Source of the DNA: Candidatus Sulfotelmatobacter sp.
GTDB taxonomy: Bacteria > Acidobacteriota > Terriglobia > Terriglobales > Acidobacteriaceae
NCBI GenBank assembly: GCA_030040965.1
Contig: JASHOT010000068.1
Location: 1-42,403, forward strand
Direction: 5' to 3'
Length of the DNA stretch: 42,403 nt
Below are positions 32,867-41,139 of the stretch, in pieces. Position 1 is the first letter of the stretch; each line of letters opens with the position of its first letter. Made by a program: the position numbers and the translations under genes. The notes under the pieces are model-generated. The model was not told the DNA's origin, searched no databases, and saw only the letters and a program-made list of their open reading frames with translations.

Positions 32867-33571
32867 CTACGCGTGATGATCGTCCAGAACGCGGTAGATC
32901 TGGTCGCTCACGTCGTCGACCGGCAGATCTCCATTGACTGATACCAGACGGCCCGTGTGCGCATAATAATCCGCGACGGGACGAGTCTGCTCCTGATAGG
33001 CCGTCAGTCGGGGCTGAATCACTTCCAACCGGTCATCATTACGGGTCACCAGCCTGGTCGCGTGGGCCAAGTCGCAAAGTTCATCCACGCGGGGCGGCTG
33101 GAAGTGGACGTTATAGATCCTTCCACAGGTGGGACAAGAACGGCGTCCAGTAATCCGGAGCAACAACTGATTATAGTCGACGTCGAGACTGATCACAATC
33201 GGCCAGGCTCGCGTCGGCCGCGAGTTATCAAAGAGCTCATGCTCGAGCAGGGCATCGAGCCACCCGGCCTGGGCCGCAGTCCGGGGAAAACCATCCAGAA
33301 CGTAACCGCGCCGGCAGTCCGGCTGCATGAGCCGCTGCTGCACCATGGTGCAGACCAGGTCGTCGGAAACCAGCTCGCCACGAGCCATCACCGACTTGGC
33401 GGCCAGTCCGAGCTCGGTTCCGCGCGCCACGTTCTCGCGCAGCAGATCGCCGGTGGAAACCTGGGGAATCTGGAAGCGCGCCATGATGCGCTTGGCCTGC
33501 GTTCCCTTTCCCGCTCCCGGCGGACCCAACAAAACCAATGGGCCGGCGTCATGCGAGGTTTCCTGCGTCAT
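32867..33571 (-). CDS. adk: Adenylate kinase
   Basis: A 234-residue enzyme interconverting AMP, ATP and ADP. P-loop VLLGPPGAGKGTQAKRI, AMP site QVSTGDLLREN and DGFPRTAAQ, LID with GRRSCPTCGRIYNVHFQPPR. The LID has C-x2-C-x16-C, as in zinc adenylate kinases, but the usual fourth ligand three residues later is Ala; an Asp and a His are nearby. ATG 33571 (MTQETSHDAGPLV) is chosen, as the longer reading gives Gly/Arg-rich filler. GGGAGG lies 13 bases upstream, somewhat far, so the start is less certain. Confidence 0.93.
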   Translation of the reverse strand: MTQETSHDAGPLVLLGPPGAGKGTQAKRIMARFQIPQVSTGDLLRENVARGTELGLAAKSVMARGELVSDDLVCTMVQQRLMQPDCRRGYVLDGFPRTAAQAGWLDALLEHELFDNSRPTRAWPIVISLDVDYNQLLLRITGRRSCPTCGRIYNVHFQPPRVDELCDLAHATRLVTRNDDRLEVIQPRLTAYQEQTRPVADYYAHTGRLVSVNGDLPVDDVSDQIYRVLDDHHA

Positions 33572-33722
33572 CGGCTGGCCAAAGCCTCCCGATCCAGAGT
33601 TCCCCGGCGTCCCGGAGCGCCGCGGCGCAGCAACCCCAAAAAATTTGCCCAACTCCTGCTGCGGACAACTTCTTTCAGATCCCCGAGGCCGCGACGTGGC
33701 GAACGGGCGTCTGCAAATCCAC

Positions 33723-35108
33723 CTACCACGCCCGGCGGCCGCGAATGCGACCGCTGCGCGGAGTAAACCCGTCGTAGTGGCGCATGATCAATTGCGCCTC
33801 GATCTGCTGCACCGTGTCCATGGCCACGCCCACCACGATCAGCAGCGACGTACCCCCGAAATAGAAATTCACGCCCAAGCCATTGGTGATCTGAGTCGGC
33901 AGGTTCTCGAAGAATCTCCCGATCGGCCCCCACAAGTGGTTCAGGTGAATACCAACCATCAGCCATTCGGGGATGAACGAAATCACGATCAGATAAAGCG
34001 CTCCCACCAGCGTGATCCGCGTCAGCACTTCGTTGATGAAGTCCGCGGTGCGCTTGCCCGGACGAATGCCGGGAATGAATCCGCCATACTTGCGCATGTT
34101 GTCGGCGACTTCGCTGGGATTGAACACGATCGAAACGTAAAAGTAAGCGAAGAAAATGATACCGACCGCATAGAGAACGGTGTACAGCGGCTCGCCCCAA
34201 CCCAGCCAGCGAATCAGATCGCCGAAGTAGCGGCTGTTGCGCAATCCGTAGCCGACGGTCTGTGGCAAAGTCAGAATGGAAGACGCAAAGATAACCGGCA
34301 TCACGCCGCCCGCGTTGACACGCAGAGGCAAATGCGTCGACTGCCCGCCCATCACCTTTCGTCCCACCACACGCTTGGCATACTGCACCGGAATTCTTCT
34401 TTCGCTGCGCTCGACATAGACGATGAATCCGACGACCGCGATCATGAAGACGACCAGTATGACCATGATCGGGAAGGTCATCGGGCCCCAGGTTGCGCTC
34501 TTGGCTTTTTCAATCAGATCGCTCACGCCGCGAGGCAAGCCGACGACAATGCCGGCAAAGATCAGCAGTGACATGCCATTGCCCACGCCACGTTCGGTAA
34601 TCTGCTCGCCCAGCCACATGATGAAGGCGCTGCCCGTGGTCAGGGTCAGCATGGTCATCAGAATGAAGCCGGGGCCGGGATTGATGACGAAGTCGCCTCC
34701 CTTTTGCAAGCCAATCGCAATGCCGGCCGACTGCACCGCGCTCAGGATGACGGTGATGTAACGCGTCCACTGGGTTATCTTTTTGCGGCCCAGCTCGCCT
34801 TCCTTCTGCAGTTTCGCGAGCGGCTCATAGACCACCGTGAGCAACTGCAGGATGATCGACGCCGTGATGTAGGGCATGATGCCCAGGGCGAAGATCGTCA
34901 TGCGGCGCAATTGTCCGCCGGAAAACAGGTCGACGAATCCCAGGAAGGTTCCGCGATTCTGGTTAAAGAAGTTTTCCAGCTGCTCCCACTTCACGCCGGG
35001 TGTGGGCAGGTGTCCACCCAACCGGTACACGAAAAGCAATGCTGCCGTGAAGAGGATCCGCTTGCGCAGATCGGGAATGCGAAAAATATTGGCCAGCTTG
35101 TCAAACAT
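33723..35108 (-). CDS. secY: Protein translocase subunit SecY
   Basis: A 461-residue, ten-helix channel protein of the Sec translocon. Opens MFDKLANIFRIPDLRKRILFTAALLFVYRLGGHLPTPGV. Plug region, IVYVERSERRIPVQYAKRVVGRK cytoplasmic loop and the C5 loop GGFIPGIRPGKRTADFINEVLTRITLVGA are all clear. Its ATG overlaps the rplO stop by one base (TAATG), so translation is coupled. The 151 bases between it and adk hold no gene. Confidence 0.97.
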   Translation of the reverse strand: MFDKLANIFRIPDLRKRILFTAALLFVYRLGGHLPTPGVKWEQLENFFNQNRGTFLGFVDLFSGGQLRRMTIFALGIMPYITASIILQLLTVVYEPLAKLQKEGELGRKKITQWTRYITVILSAVQSAGIAIGLQKGGDFVINPGPGFILMTMLTLTTGSAFIMWLGEQITERGVGNGMSLLIFAGIVVGLPRGVSDLIEKAKSATWGPMTFPIMVILVVFMIAVVGFIVYVERSERRIPVQYAKRVVGRKVMGGQSTHLPLRVNAGGVMPVIFASSILTLPQTVGYGLRNSRYFGDLIRWLGWGEPLYTVLYAVGIIFFAYFYVSIVFNPSEVADNMRKYGGFIPGIRPGKRTADFINEVLTRITLVGALYLIVISFIPEWLMVGIHLNHLWGPIGRFFENLPTQITNGLGVNFYFGGTSLLIVVGVAMDTVQQIEAQLIMRHYDGFTPRSGRIRGRRAW

Positions 35109-35560
35109 TACTGCCCCGCCTTCGCTGCTAAGACCTCGACCTTGCCGCCCGCCTTGGTGATCTTTTCCTGCGCGGACTTGGAAAACTTGTGCGCGCTCAC
35201 CGTGAGCGCCGTTTTTACTTCCCCGTCGCCCAGAATCTTTATCGGAAGATTTGTCTTGACCACGCCCGCCTTGCGAAGCACGTCGGGAGTGATGGTGGCC
35301 TCTCCCAGTGCGGCCAGTTTTTCGAGACTGACGATGGCGAACTCCTTGCGGAAGATATTGGTGAAGCCGCGCTTCGGCATGCGGCGATGCAGCGGCATCT
35401 GCCCGCCTTCAAAACCACGAATCATGCGCGAACCCGAGCGCGAACGCTGCCCTTTATGTCCCCGGGTGGAGGTCTTGCCCATCCCCGAGCCCATGCCGCG
35501 GCCAACGCGCTTGCGTTTCTCCGCTGCCTTCTTCGGTGCGTGAATGTTGGATAAATTCAT
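35108..35560 (-). CDS. rplO: 50S ribosomal protein L15
   Basis: A 150-residue late-assembly protein of the large subunit. MNLSNIHAPKKAAEKRKRVGRGMGSGMGKTSTRGHKGQRSRSG is the conserved Gly/Arg-rich arm; EGGQMPLHRRMPKRGF follows. ATG 35560 is preferred to one three codons upstream. Stop overlaps the secY start. Confidence 0.96.
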   Translation of the reverse strand: MNLSNIHAPKKAAEKRKRVGRGMGSGMGKTSTRGHKGQRSRSGSRMIRGFEGGQMPLHRRMPKRGFTNIFRKEFAIVSLEKLAALGEATITPDVLRKAGVVKTNLPIKILGDGEVKTALTVSAHKFSKSAQEKITKAGGKVEVLAAKAGQ

Positions 35561-35562
35561 AT

Positions 35563-35648
35563 GTTTCACGTTTCAACGTTTCGAAGTTTCAACGTTTCGA
35601 AGTTCGCGACTTTCACCTTGAACCTTGAAACGTTGCCACCTTGAAACC
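35563..35648. repeat. TTTCAACG/TTTCGAAG word repeat between rpmD and rplO
   Basis: GTTTCAACGTTTCGAA occurs twice in tandem (35573-35602 region), followed by CCTTGAACCTTGAAACG and ACCTTGAAACC. Same vocabulary as 19177-19271 and 31080-31149. Confidence 0.75.
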
Positions 35649-35653
35649 TGATC

Positions 35654-35854
35654 TTATTCCACCACTTCGACCAGGTGCGGGACCTTGGCCACCATGCCGC
35701 GGATCGCCGCCGTGTTCGGACGCTCGATCACCTGGTTCAGGCGCGTGAATCCCAGTCCCTTGATCACCAGTTTCTGTTTCTCCGGGGCGCAAATCGCGGA
35801 GCGAACCCACTTCAACTGGATTTTTCCGCCGCCCGAATTCGTTTTTGCCGTCAT
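35654..35854 (-). CDS. rpmD: 50S ribosomal protein L30
   Basis: A 66-residue protein with the family pattern KIQLKWVRSAICAPEKQKLVIKGLGFTRLNQVIERPNTAAIRGMVAKVPHLVEVVE. Normal length and position between rpsE and rplO. Start ATG 35854. Confidence 0.95.
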   Translation of the reverse strand: MTAKTNSGGGKIQLKWVRSAICAPEKQKLVIKGLGFTRLNQVIERPNTAAIRGMVAKVPHLVEVVE

Positions 35855-35861
35855 CTCAAAA

Positions 35862-35880
35862 CCTCAGAGGCTAAAGCCCC
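35862..35880. repeat. CCTCAGAGGCTAAAGCCCC repeat
   Basis: Matches 25714-25732 (CCTCAG, G or A, GGCTAAAGCCC). It lies immediately upstream of rpmD in the rpsE-rpmD spacer. Confidence 0.65.
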
Positions 35881-35950
35881 TTGTTAGTGCGTCTCATGCG
35901 GCCCGAGCAAAACTCGCGCCCTTGCCGATCTTCTGCGCGTTCCGGACTGC

Positions 35951-36460
35951 TTACAACTCTTCCGCCACTTTGCCGCGCAGCGTGGCCACGCTTTCTTTGT
36001 TCTTCAGCTGCTTCAGCGCGTCGAACGTGGCCTTGATTACGTTGTGCGGATTGGTGGTGCCAATCGATTTGGTCAGCACATTCTGCACGCCAGCCGAAGT
36101 CATGACTGCGCGAACCGCTCCGCCTGCGATCACGCCCGTGCCTTCCGGGGCCGGCTTCAGCAAAACCTTGCCCGAGCCGTAGCGTCCCAGTACGAGGTGC
36201 GGAACGCTGGTCTGCGTCAGGTTGACCTTGACCAGATTCTTTTTCGCCGATTCGATCGCTTTGCGGATGGCCTGCGGCACTTCCTTCGCTTTGCCCGATC
36301 CGTAGCCGACAACGGCTGCCGTGGGATCGCCGACAACCACCAGCGCCGCAAAGGAAAGATTCTTGCCGCCTTTGACCACCTTGGTCACGCGATTGATCGC
36401 GACCACCTGGTCTTTCAGTTGATACGCGCCTGCATCGAGTTTCTTGAGTACGGTTGGCAT
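35951..36460 (-). CDS. rpsE: 30S ribosomal protein S5
   Basis: A 169-residue protein important for decoding fidelity. [54 protein letters not shown] is the double-stranded-RNA-binding domain; [38 protein letters not shown] the second domain. ATG 36460 ([10 protein letters not shown]) fits the family. Confidence 0.96.
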   Translation of the reverse strand: MPTVLKKLDAGAYQLKDQVVAINRVTKVVKGGKNLSFAALVVVGDPTAAVVGYGSGKAKEVPQAIRKAIESAKKNLVKVNLTQTSVPHLVLGRYGSGKVLLKPAPEGTGVIAGGAVRAVMTSAGVQNVLTKSIGTTNPHNVIKATFDALKQLKNKESVATLRGKVAEEL

Positions 36461-36474
36461 TCCGAAACCTATTT

Positions 36475-36554
36475 CGTAGTTTTGTAATTTGGAAATTTGC
36501 AATTGAAAACCGACGGTCGATTTTCAAGTTACAAAATTACCCGATTACCAAATT
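36475..36554. repeat. TTTGTAATTTGG / AAATTACCCGATTACC word repeat between rplR and rpsE
   Basis: AT-rich words TTTTGTAATTTGG, AATTTGCAATTGAAAA are answered by TTTTCAAGTTACAAAATTACC, CGATTACCAAATT. TTGAAAA and TTTTCAA pair across a short GC core. Confidence 0.7.
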
Positions 36555-36941
36555 CTAAAATTGCAGCCCTGCTTCGCGCGCGGCGTCGGCCAAAGCCTTG
36601 ACGCGCCCGTGATACAGATATCCGCCCCGGTCGAAAACAACCTTCGTCACGCCTTTCGCCTTGGCCCGCTCGGCGATGGTTTTGCCGACAGCCTTCGCGG
36701 AGGCGACGTTGCCGCCGATGGCTTTCTTGCCCTCGACCCTCTTGCCCTCGGCCTTTTTGCCTTCCGCGGTCGAGGCCGACACCAGCGTCTTTCCGTTCAA
36801 GTCGTCGATCACCTGAACGTAAATGTGATTGAGCGAACGGTACACGTTCAGCCGCGGGCGCTCCGCAGTTCCCTGCATCTTTTTGCGGATACGCTCGTGC
36901 ACGTAACCGCGCTTCTCGTTTTTTCCAATCTTCGTCAGCAT
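36555..36941 (-). CDS. rplR: 50S ribosomal protein L18
   Basis: A 128-residue 5S rRNA-binding protein. [47 protein letters not shown] and the C-terminal [27 protein letters not shown] are typical. Residues about 60-75 contain three tandem EGK-K/R-x-x units, a short lysine-rich expansion in the loop after the second strand. ATG 36941 ([12 protein letters not shown]) is the family start. Confidence 0.96.
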   Translation of the reverse strand: MLTKIGKNEKRGYVHERIRKKMQGTAERPRLNVYRSLNHIYVQVIDDLNGKTLVSASTAEGKKAEGKRVEGKKAIGGNVASAKAVGKTIAERAKAKGVTKVVFDRGGYLYHGRVKALADAAREAGLQF

Positions 36942-36945
36942 AACA

Positions 36946-36998
36946 ATCGTCCTCGGTCGTTGGTCGTCGGTCGACGAACGACCAGCGACGAACGACGC
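36946..36998. repeat. GTCGTTGG word repeat between rplF and rplR
   Basis: CGGTCGTTGGTCGTCGG is followed by TCGACGAACGACCAGCGACG and AACGACG, giving an imperfect hairpin around GTCGAC. Same words as 14649-14721 and 38106-38171. Confidence 0.7.
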
Positions 36999-36999
36999 T

Positions 37000-37539
37000 C
37001 TATTTGGCACCGGTCTTTCCAACTTTCTTCTTCAGGCGCTCGCCCACATAGCGCACACCTTTGTTCTTGTACGGATCGGGGGGACGTAGCGCGCGCATTT
37101 CCGCCGCGACCTGTCCCACCTTTTGCCGGTCGATGCCGGTCAGCGTGATCCGGGTCTGCTTGGGATCGACGGCCGCATCCACACCGGCAGGCAGCGGATA
37201 CTCGATGGGATGCGAGTAGCCGAGGTTAAACACGACCACGGCCTTGCCCTTCATCTCGGCGCGGTAGCCGATGCCGACGATTTCCAGTTCTCGCGTCCAG
37301 CCCTTGGTCACGCCCTCAACGGCGTTATTGACCAGCGCGCGGGCGAGGCCGTGCACCGCCGACTGCGAATCGTTTTCGCGGATGGCGACGATGTGCCCGT
37401 CCTTCTGCTCGACCTTGATGCCGGTCGGCAGCGGCGTGTCCACCCTGCCCTTCGGCCCCTGCACCAGGACCGTATTGCCTTCGATTTTGACCGTGACTCC
37501 CTTGGGAATCGCGATCGGCTTTTTTCCAATTCGTGACAT
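37000..37539 (-). CDS. rplF: 50S ribosomal protein L6
   Basis: A 179-residue protein near the factor-binding site. [38 protein letters not shown] and the C-terminal [47 protein letters not shown] are conserved. ATG 37539 is the family start. Length normal. Confidence 0.97.
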   Translation of the reverse strand: MSRIGKKPIAIPKGVTVKIEGNTVLVQGPKGRVDTPLPTGIKVEQKDGHIVAIRENDSQSAVHGLARALVNNAVEGVTKGWTRELEIVGIGYRAEMKGKAVVVFNLGYSHPIEYPLPAGVDAAVDPKQTRITLTGIDRQKVGQVAAEMRALRPPDPYKNKGVRYVGERLKKKVGKTGAK

Positions 37540-37543
37540 AAAT

Positions 37544-37618
37544 CGCTCTTGGCTCTTAGCTATTGGCTCTTGGCTTTGCCGTTGTGCTTCTGGCCAAAAG
37601 CCAAGAGCCAACAGCCAA
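37544..37618. repeat. TTGGCTCTTGGCTTT hairpin between rpsH and rplF
   Basis: TTGGCTCTTGGCTTT (37563-37577) is perfectly complementary to 37597-37611, with a 19-base loop. Further words GCTCTTGGCTCTTAGC and CAACAGCCAAGAGC extend both arms imperfectly. Confidence 0.85.
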
Positions 37619-37629
37619 GAGCGGATCCT

Positions 37630-38028
37630 CTACCAGATCTGGCACAGCAACTCGCCGCCGACGCCCTCTTTGCGGGCCTGGCGGCCGGTCATCACGCCAC
37701 GCGGCGTGGTCAAAATGTTGATGCCCATGCCCCCGAGCACGCGTGGAATCTCGCTCCGGCGCACGTACACGCGACAGCCCGGGCGCGACACACGTTCGGC
37801 CTTGGAGATGGCCGCCTCGTTGTTGGCGCCATACTTCAGGTAAATCCGGATAATCTTGTGCCCCTCTTCCTCGGTAGCCTTGTAGTTGGAGATGTAGCCC
37901 TCCTCTTTGAGGATGCGGGCAATCTCCAGTTTCAGCCGCGAAGCCGGAACATCCACTTTCTGGTGCCGGGCTTGTAGCGAATTGCGCACTCGCGCCAGCA
38001 TGTCTGCGACCGGATCGGTCAACCTCAT
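37630..38028 (-). CDS. rpsH: 30S ribosomal protein S8
   Basis: A 132-residue central-domain rRNA-binding protein. MRLTDPVADMLARVRNSLQARHQKVDVPASRLKLEIARILKEEGYI and the C-terminal GMGINILTTPRGVMTGRQARKEGVGGELLCQIW are standard. In E. coli S8 represses the spc operon. ATG 38028 chosen. Confidence 0.97.
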   Translation of the reverse strand: MRLTDPVADMLARVRNSLQARHQKVDVPASRLKLEIARILKEEGYISNYKATEEEGHKIIRIYLKYGANNEAAISKAERVSRPGCRVYVRRSEIPRVLGGMGINILTTPRGVMTGRQARKEGVGGELLCQIW

Positions 38029-38105
38029 CGTCTGCTTCTCCTTGGCCGTTCGTTCGCCCCGCGTCATTTTTGAACCGTCAGCGGGGAACCTGCAACGGCT
38101 TTGAC

Positions 38106-38171
38106 TTCCGTCGTCAGTCGCTCGTTGATGGTCGTTGGCTCATCGCCGACGACCGACGACCAACGACGACT
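38106..38171. repeat. GTCGTTGG word repeat between rpsN and rpsH
   Basis: CCGTCGTCAGTCG, GATGGTCGTTGG then CCGACGACCGACGACC and AACGACGAC. TGGTCGTTGG and its complement CCAACGACGA can pair. Same vocabulary as 14649-14721 and 36946-36998. Confidence 0.7.
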
Positions 38172-38174
38172 TGC

Positions 38175-38390
38175 TCACCACGACGACTTAGAAACTCCCG
38201 GAATCTCCCCGCGCAGCGCCAACCCGCGGAAGCACAGCCGGCAGATGCCGAACTTGCGCAGATAGCCGCGCGGCCGGCCGCACATGCGGCAGCGATTGTG
38301 CTTGCGCGTGGAAAATTTCGGTTTCTTCACGTCTTCCGGCTTCTGATGCAGCCCGACGCCGTCTTTCACTCGTTTTGCTGTCGTTGCCAA
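38175..38390 (-). CDS. rpsN: 30S ribosomal protein S14, zinc (type Z) form
   Basis: A 71-residue S14. [39 protein letters not shown] contains CxxC...CxxC of the zinc-binding short form. The first 25 residues ([21 protein letters not shown]) make it about ten residues longer than the usual 61. The position between rplE and rpsH is canonical. Confidence 0.95.
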   Translation of the reverse strand: MATTAKRVKDGVGLHQKPEDVKKPKFSTRKHNRCRMCGRPRGYLRKFGICRLCFRGLALRGEIPGVSKSSW

Positions 38391-38400
38391 ATTCGCTCCT

Positions 38401-38430
38401 AGCTTCTAGCTCTTAAGCTTTAGCCAAACC
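38401..38430. repeat. AGCTTCTAGC word between rplE and rpsN
   Basis: AGCTTCTAGC at 38401-38410, followed by TCTTAAGCTTTAGCC. The exact 10-mer is shared with 28116, 28130 and 41149. Confidence 0.65.
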
Positions 38431-38438
38431 CAAAACCG

Positions 38439-39059
38439 TTACGCCCGGAACGGCATTCCCAGATGCTTCAACAGCGTCCGCGCCTGGTTGTCGTTCGCCG
38501 CCGTGGTCACAATCGTCACGTTCATGCCCTTCAGCTTGTCGACCTTCTCGTAGGAAATCTCCGGGAAGATCAGCTGGTCGTGCAGGCCGAGGGTGAAATT
38601 GCCACGGCCGTCAAAGGACCGCGTGGAAACGCCCTTGAAGTCGCGCACGCGCGGCAGAACGATGTTCACCAGGCGGTCGAAAAACTCGTACATGCGATCG
38701 CCGCGCAACGTCACCATGGCGCCAATCGACTGCCCGGCGCGAACTTTGAACGCCGCAATCGATTTTTTCGCCTTGGTGACCACCGGCTTCTGCCCGGTGA
38801 TCTGGCCCAGTTCGTTCACCGCTGGGTCGAGCACCTTGGCGTTCTGCGTGGCTTCGCCAACACCCATGTTCACGACGATCTTGTGCAACCGCGGGACCGC
38901 CATCACATTCTTGAGTTCGAGCTCCCTCAACAGATTGGGAGCCACTTCCTTCTCGAACCTGGCGCGCAGCCGCGGCTTCTCTTTCGCGCTGTGCCGCGCC
39001 TGCTCGGGAGCTTTCTGCTCCTGCGCCGATTCCTTCGATGCTTTCTTATCCTTTGCCAT
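38439..39059 (-). CDS. rplE: 50S ribosomal protein L5
   Basis: A 206-residue 5S rRNA-binding protein. The core begins at [41 protein letters not shown] and ends [45 protein letters not shown]. An N-terminal Lys/Ala/Glu-rich arm of about 30 residues ([28 protein letters not shown]) precedes it, unlike most L5. ATG 39059. Confidence 0.96.
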   Translation of the reverse strand: MAKDKKASKESAQEQKAPEQARHSAKEKPRLRARFEKEVAPNLLRELELKNVMAVPRLHKIVVNMGVGEATQNAKVLDPAVNELGQITGQKPVVTKAKKSIAAFKVRAGQSIGAMVTLRGDRMYEFFDRLVNIVLPRVRDFKGVSTRSFDGRGNFTLGLHDQLIFPEISYEKVDKLKGMNVTIVTTAANDNQARTLLKHLGMPFRA

Positions 39060-39109
39060 TTCCTTCAATCCTTGCTCACGGTTTCGGAGTGGTTACCGGT
39101 TCGTGAGGC

Positions 39110-39200
39110 ATTTTGTAATTTTGTAATCGGGTAATTTTGTAATTGAACTTCGTCGCCTGGATTTTCAATTACCAAATTGCCCGATTACGCAATTACCCAA
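39110..39200. repeat. Long AT-rich hairpin between rplX and rplE
   Basis: Arms 39123-39147 and 39164-39188, each 25 bases, are complementary with two mismatches; the loop is 16 bases. Words GTAATCGGGTAATTTTG and CAATTACC/CCCGATTAC recur at 36475-36554, 39543-39587 and 40626-40716. The strongest hairpin in the window. Confidence 0.9.
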
Positions 39201-39542
39201 TCACTTGTCCAATGTCGTTCCACACTTCTTGCACACCCGCACTTTACGGTCGCCGCGCACTTCGTGGCCGATGCGCACCGGCCCGCAGGTCGCGCAGACG
39301 AGCTGCACGTTGGAGATCGCGATGCGGCTTTCCTGCTCGGCGATTCCACCCTTGATGTTGCGCTGCGGATTCGGGCGCACATGTTTTTTCACCATCATCA
39401 CGTGCTCAACCAGAATCTTCGCATCGTTGGGAAACACGCGCAGCACGCGTCCTTCCTTGCCCTTGTCGCGTCCGGTGATCACCTTCACGGTGTCGTTCCG
39501 CCGGATGTCCACTCGCTTGTGTCCAACTATTGCCGTCGCCAT
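39201..39542 (-). CDS. rplX: 50S ribosomal protein L24
   Basis: A 113-residue assembly-initiating protein. KOW motif DTVKVITGRDKGKEGRVLRVFPND is at about 17-40; then KKHVRPNPQRNIKGGIAEQESRIAISNVQLVCATCG. CATC and CKKC near the C terminus form a possible zinc site, a known variant of L24. ATG 39542 (MATAIVGHKR). Confidence 0.96.
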   Translation of the reverse strand: MATAIVGHKRVDIRRNDTVKVITGRDKGKEGRVLRVFPNDAKILVEHVMMVKKHVRPNPQRNIKGGIAEQESRIAISNVQLVCATCGPVRIGHEVRGDRKVRVCKKCGTTLDK

Positions 39543-39587
39543 GATTTTTAATTACCCAATTACTAAATTACTCAATCGCAAAATGTC
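39543..39587. repeat. AATTACCCAATTAC words between rplN and rplX
   Basis: TTAATTACCCAATTACTAAATTACTCAATCGC consists of ATTAC words of the same family as the hairpin at 39110-39200, but only one strand of the vocabulary is present, so no hairpin forms. Confidence 0.55.
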
Positions 39588-39959
39588 CTAAATCACTTCC
39601 GGCGCCAGACTCACAATCTTCAAGAACTTTTTCTCGCGCAGTTCGCGCGCCACCGGACCAAACACGCGCGTTCCTACCGGCTCGCCCGCTTCGTTGATCA
39701 GCACCGCCGCATTCTGATCGAAGCGAATGTAGGTTCCATCGCGCCGCCGGTGCTCCTTGCGCGTGCGGACGATGACGGCCTTGACCACTTTGCCCTTTTG
39801 CACCTGGCCTTCGGGCGCCGATTCCTTTACCGCCGCCGTGATCACGTCGCCCAAGCCGGCGTTCAGGCCGGTCGAGCCGCCAAGCGGCAGAATCATCTGC
39901 AGCTTGCGGGCGCCGGAATTGTCGGCGACCTCCAGCATCGATCTCATCATCACAGCCAT
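39588..39959 (-). CDS. rplN: 50S ribosomal protein L14
   Basis: A 123-residue intersubunit-bridge protein. [109 protein letters not shown] is entirely typical. ATG 39959. Normal length. Confidence 0.97.
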   Translation of the reverse strand: MAVMMRSMLEVADNSGARKLQMILPLGGSTGLNAGLGDVITAAVKESAPEGQVQKGKVVKAVIVRTRKEHRRRDGTYIRFDQNAAVLINEAGEPVGTRVFGPVARELREKKFLKIVSLAPEVI

Positions 39960-39975
39960 GGCGTCAATCTCCTGA

Positions 39976-40019
39976 TGTCATTCCGAACAGTGCCGAAGGC
40001 ACGGTGAGGAACCTGCTTT
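39976..40019. repeat. TGTCATTCCGAAC dispersed hairpin element, copy A
   Basis: TGTCATTCCGAAC (39976-39988), stem GTGCC-GAA-GGCAC (39990-40002), then GGTGAGGAACCTGCTTT (40003-40019). TTCC and GGAA give an outer stem. Between rpsQ and rplN. Compare copies B and C. Confidence 0.85.
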
Positions 40020-40040
40020 CTCAGCCGGAACAGCCGCTCG

Positions 40041-40367
40041 CTAGCTCGCCACTTCCGTCGCCGCTTCCGGCACCAGCGCGGCCTTGCGGACAACATCCTT
40101 CAGCTTCCAGCGCTTCAGCTTCGAAAGCGGGCGCGTCTCTTCGAGCCGCACCACATCGCCCACGTGAGCTTCATTCTTCTCATCGTGCGCGTAGAACTTC
40201 TTGTTGCGCGCGATCACGCGCCCGTAGAACGGGTGTGACTTCTTGCGCGTCACCTGCACCACAATCGTCTTCTTCATCTTGGTGGAGACGACCTCGCCCA
40301 CCACTTCCTTGCGGCGGCCCTGCACATGCACGGCGGCCGGCGTCGCTGGTTTCGTTTCCGCCATCAT
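40041..40367 (-). CDS. rpsQ: 30S ribosomal protein S17
   Basis: A 108-residue OB-fold rRNA-binding protein. RRKEVVGEVVSTKMKKTIVVQVTRKKSHPFYGRVIARNKKFYAHDEKNEAHVGDVVRLEETRPLSKLKRWKLKDVVRKA is the family core. An N-terminal arm of about 18 residues (MAETKPATPAAVHVQG) and a short tail extend it beyond the usual 85. ATG 40367. Confidence 0.96.
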   Translation of the reverse strand: MMAETKPATPAAVHVQGRRKEVVGEVVSTKMKKTIVVQVTRKKSHPFYGRVIARNKKFYAHDEKNEAHVGDVVRLEETRPLSKLKRWKLKDVVRKAALVPEAATEVAS

Positions 40368-40415
40368 TGTTTCTCCGAAATTCTCTGTGTCACTGGTTCT
40401 CGTCGCTTCCTCTTG

Positions 40416-40622
40416 TTACTTTTTCACAGCCGCGGCACGCTCGCGCTCGCCCAGGATAGTTTTCACGCGCGCAATGTCTTTGCGCAGCCCCCGGATCTTT
40501 TTGAGGCTCTCGGTCTGACCCATGTTCAGCTGGAATTTCAGCTTGAACAACTGGTCGGCCAAATCGCGCTCCTGATGCTGCAACTCTTCGTCCGTTTGAT
40601 TGCGAATTTTTTCTGCTTTCAT
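40416..40622 (-). CDS. rpmC: 50S ribosomal protein L29
   Basis: A 68-residue helical hairpin protein near the exit tunnel. MKAEKIRNQTDEELQHQERDLADQLFKLKFQLNMGQTESLKKIRGLRKDIARVKTIL is characteristic. Normal length; ATG 40622. It lies between rplP and rpsQ as expected. Confidence 0.95.
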   Translation of the reverse strand: MKAEKIRNQTDEELQHQERDLADQLFKLKFQLNMGQTESLKKIRGLRKDIARVKTILGERERAAAVKK

Positions 40623-40625
40623 ATA

Positions 40626-40716
40626 TCAATTCCAATTTTGCAATCGGGTAAGTTTGTGATTTGAGATCACTGCTTAGGAAAAATTTCAAATTACCCGATT
40701 CTCAAATTACAAATCC
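40626..40716. repeat. AATCGGGTAA hairpin repeat between rplP and rpmC
   Basis: AATCGGGTAA (40642-40651) is complementary to TTACCCGATT (40691-40700); flanking words TTTGTGATTTGAG and CTCAAATTACAAA extend it imperfectly. Same vocabulary as 36475-36554 and 39110-39200. Confidence 0.8.
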
Positions 40717-40718
40717 TT

Positions 40719-41135
40719 TCAGTGCGCCCCTTCGCGGCTGACCAGCGTCGTGCGCAGCGCCAGCTTGTGCGATGCCAGGCGCATGGCTTCCGACGCATCC
40801 TGGTGGGTCACGCCTTCCATCTCAAACAGAATCTTTCCCGGCTTCACTACCGCAACCCAGTGATCGGGCGCGCCCTTGCCCTTGCCCATACGGGTTTCCG
40901 CCGGCTTCTTTGTAACCGGCTTGTCCGGGAAAACGCGAATCCAGATCTTCCCCCCGCGTTTAACGAAGCGGGTCATGGCGACACGGCTAGCCTCGATCTG
41001 CCGGTCGGTAATCCATCCCGGCTCGAGCACCTTCAGGCCATAATCGCCGAACGCCAGCACCGAACCGCGCCACGCCTTGCCGGTCATGCGGCCGCGCTGC
41101 TGTTTGCGATACTTCACTTTCTTTGGCATCAACAT
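40719..41135 (-). CDS. rplP: 50S ribosomal protein L16
   Basis: A 138-residue protein at the tRNA-binding face. [88 protein letters not shown] is standard. ATG 41135 is the family start; a Met two codons later is possible. Normal length. Confidence 0.97.
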   Translation of the reverse strand: MLMPKKVKYRKQQRGRMTGKAWRGSVLAFGDYGLKVLEPGWITDRQIEASRVAMTRFVKRGGKIWIRVFPDKPVTKKPAETRMGKGKGAPDHWVAVVKPGKILFEMEGVTHQDASEAMRLASHKLALRTTLVSREGAH

Positions 41136-41139
41136 AAAA

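Noticed and set aside
40650-40672. Possible CRP site, TGTGA...TCACT, in the rplP-rpmC gap
   Set aside because: The half sites are seven, not six, bases apart and the sequence is part of the AATCGGGTAA word repeat, which explains the symmetry.
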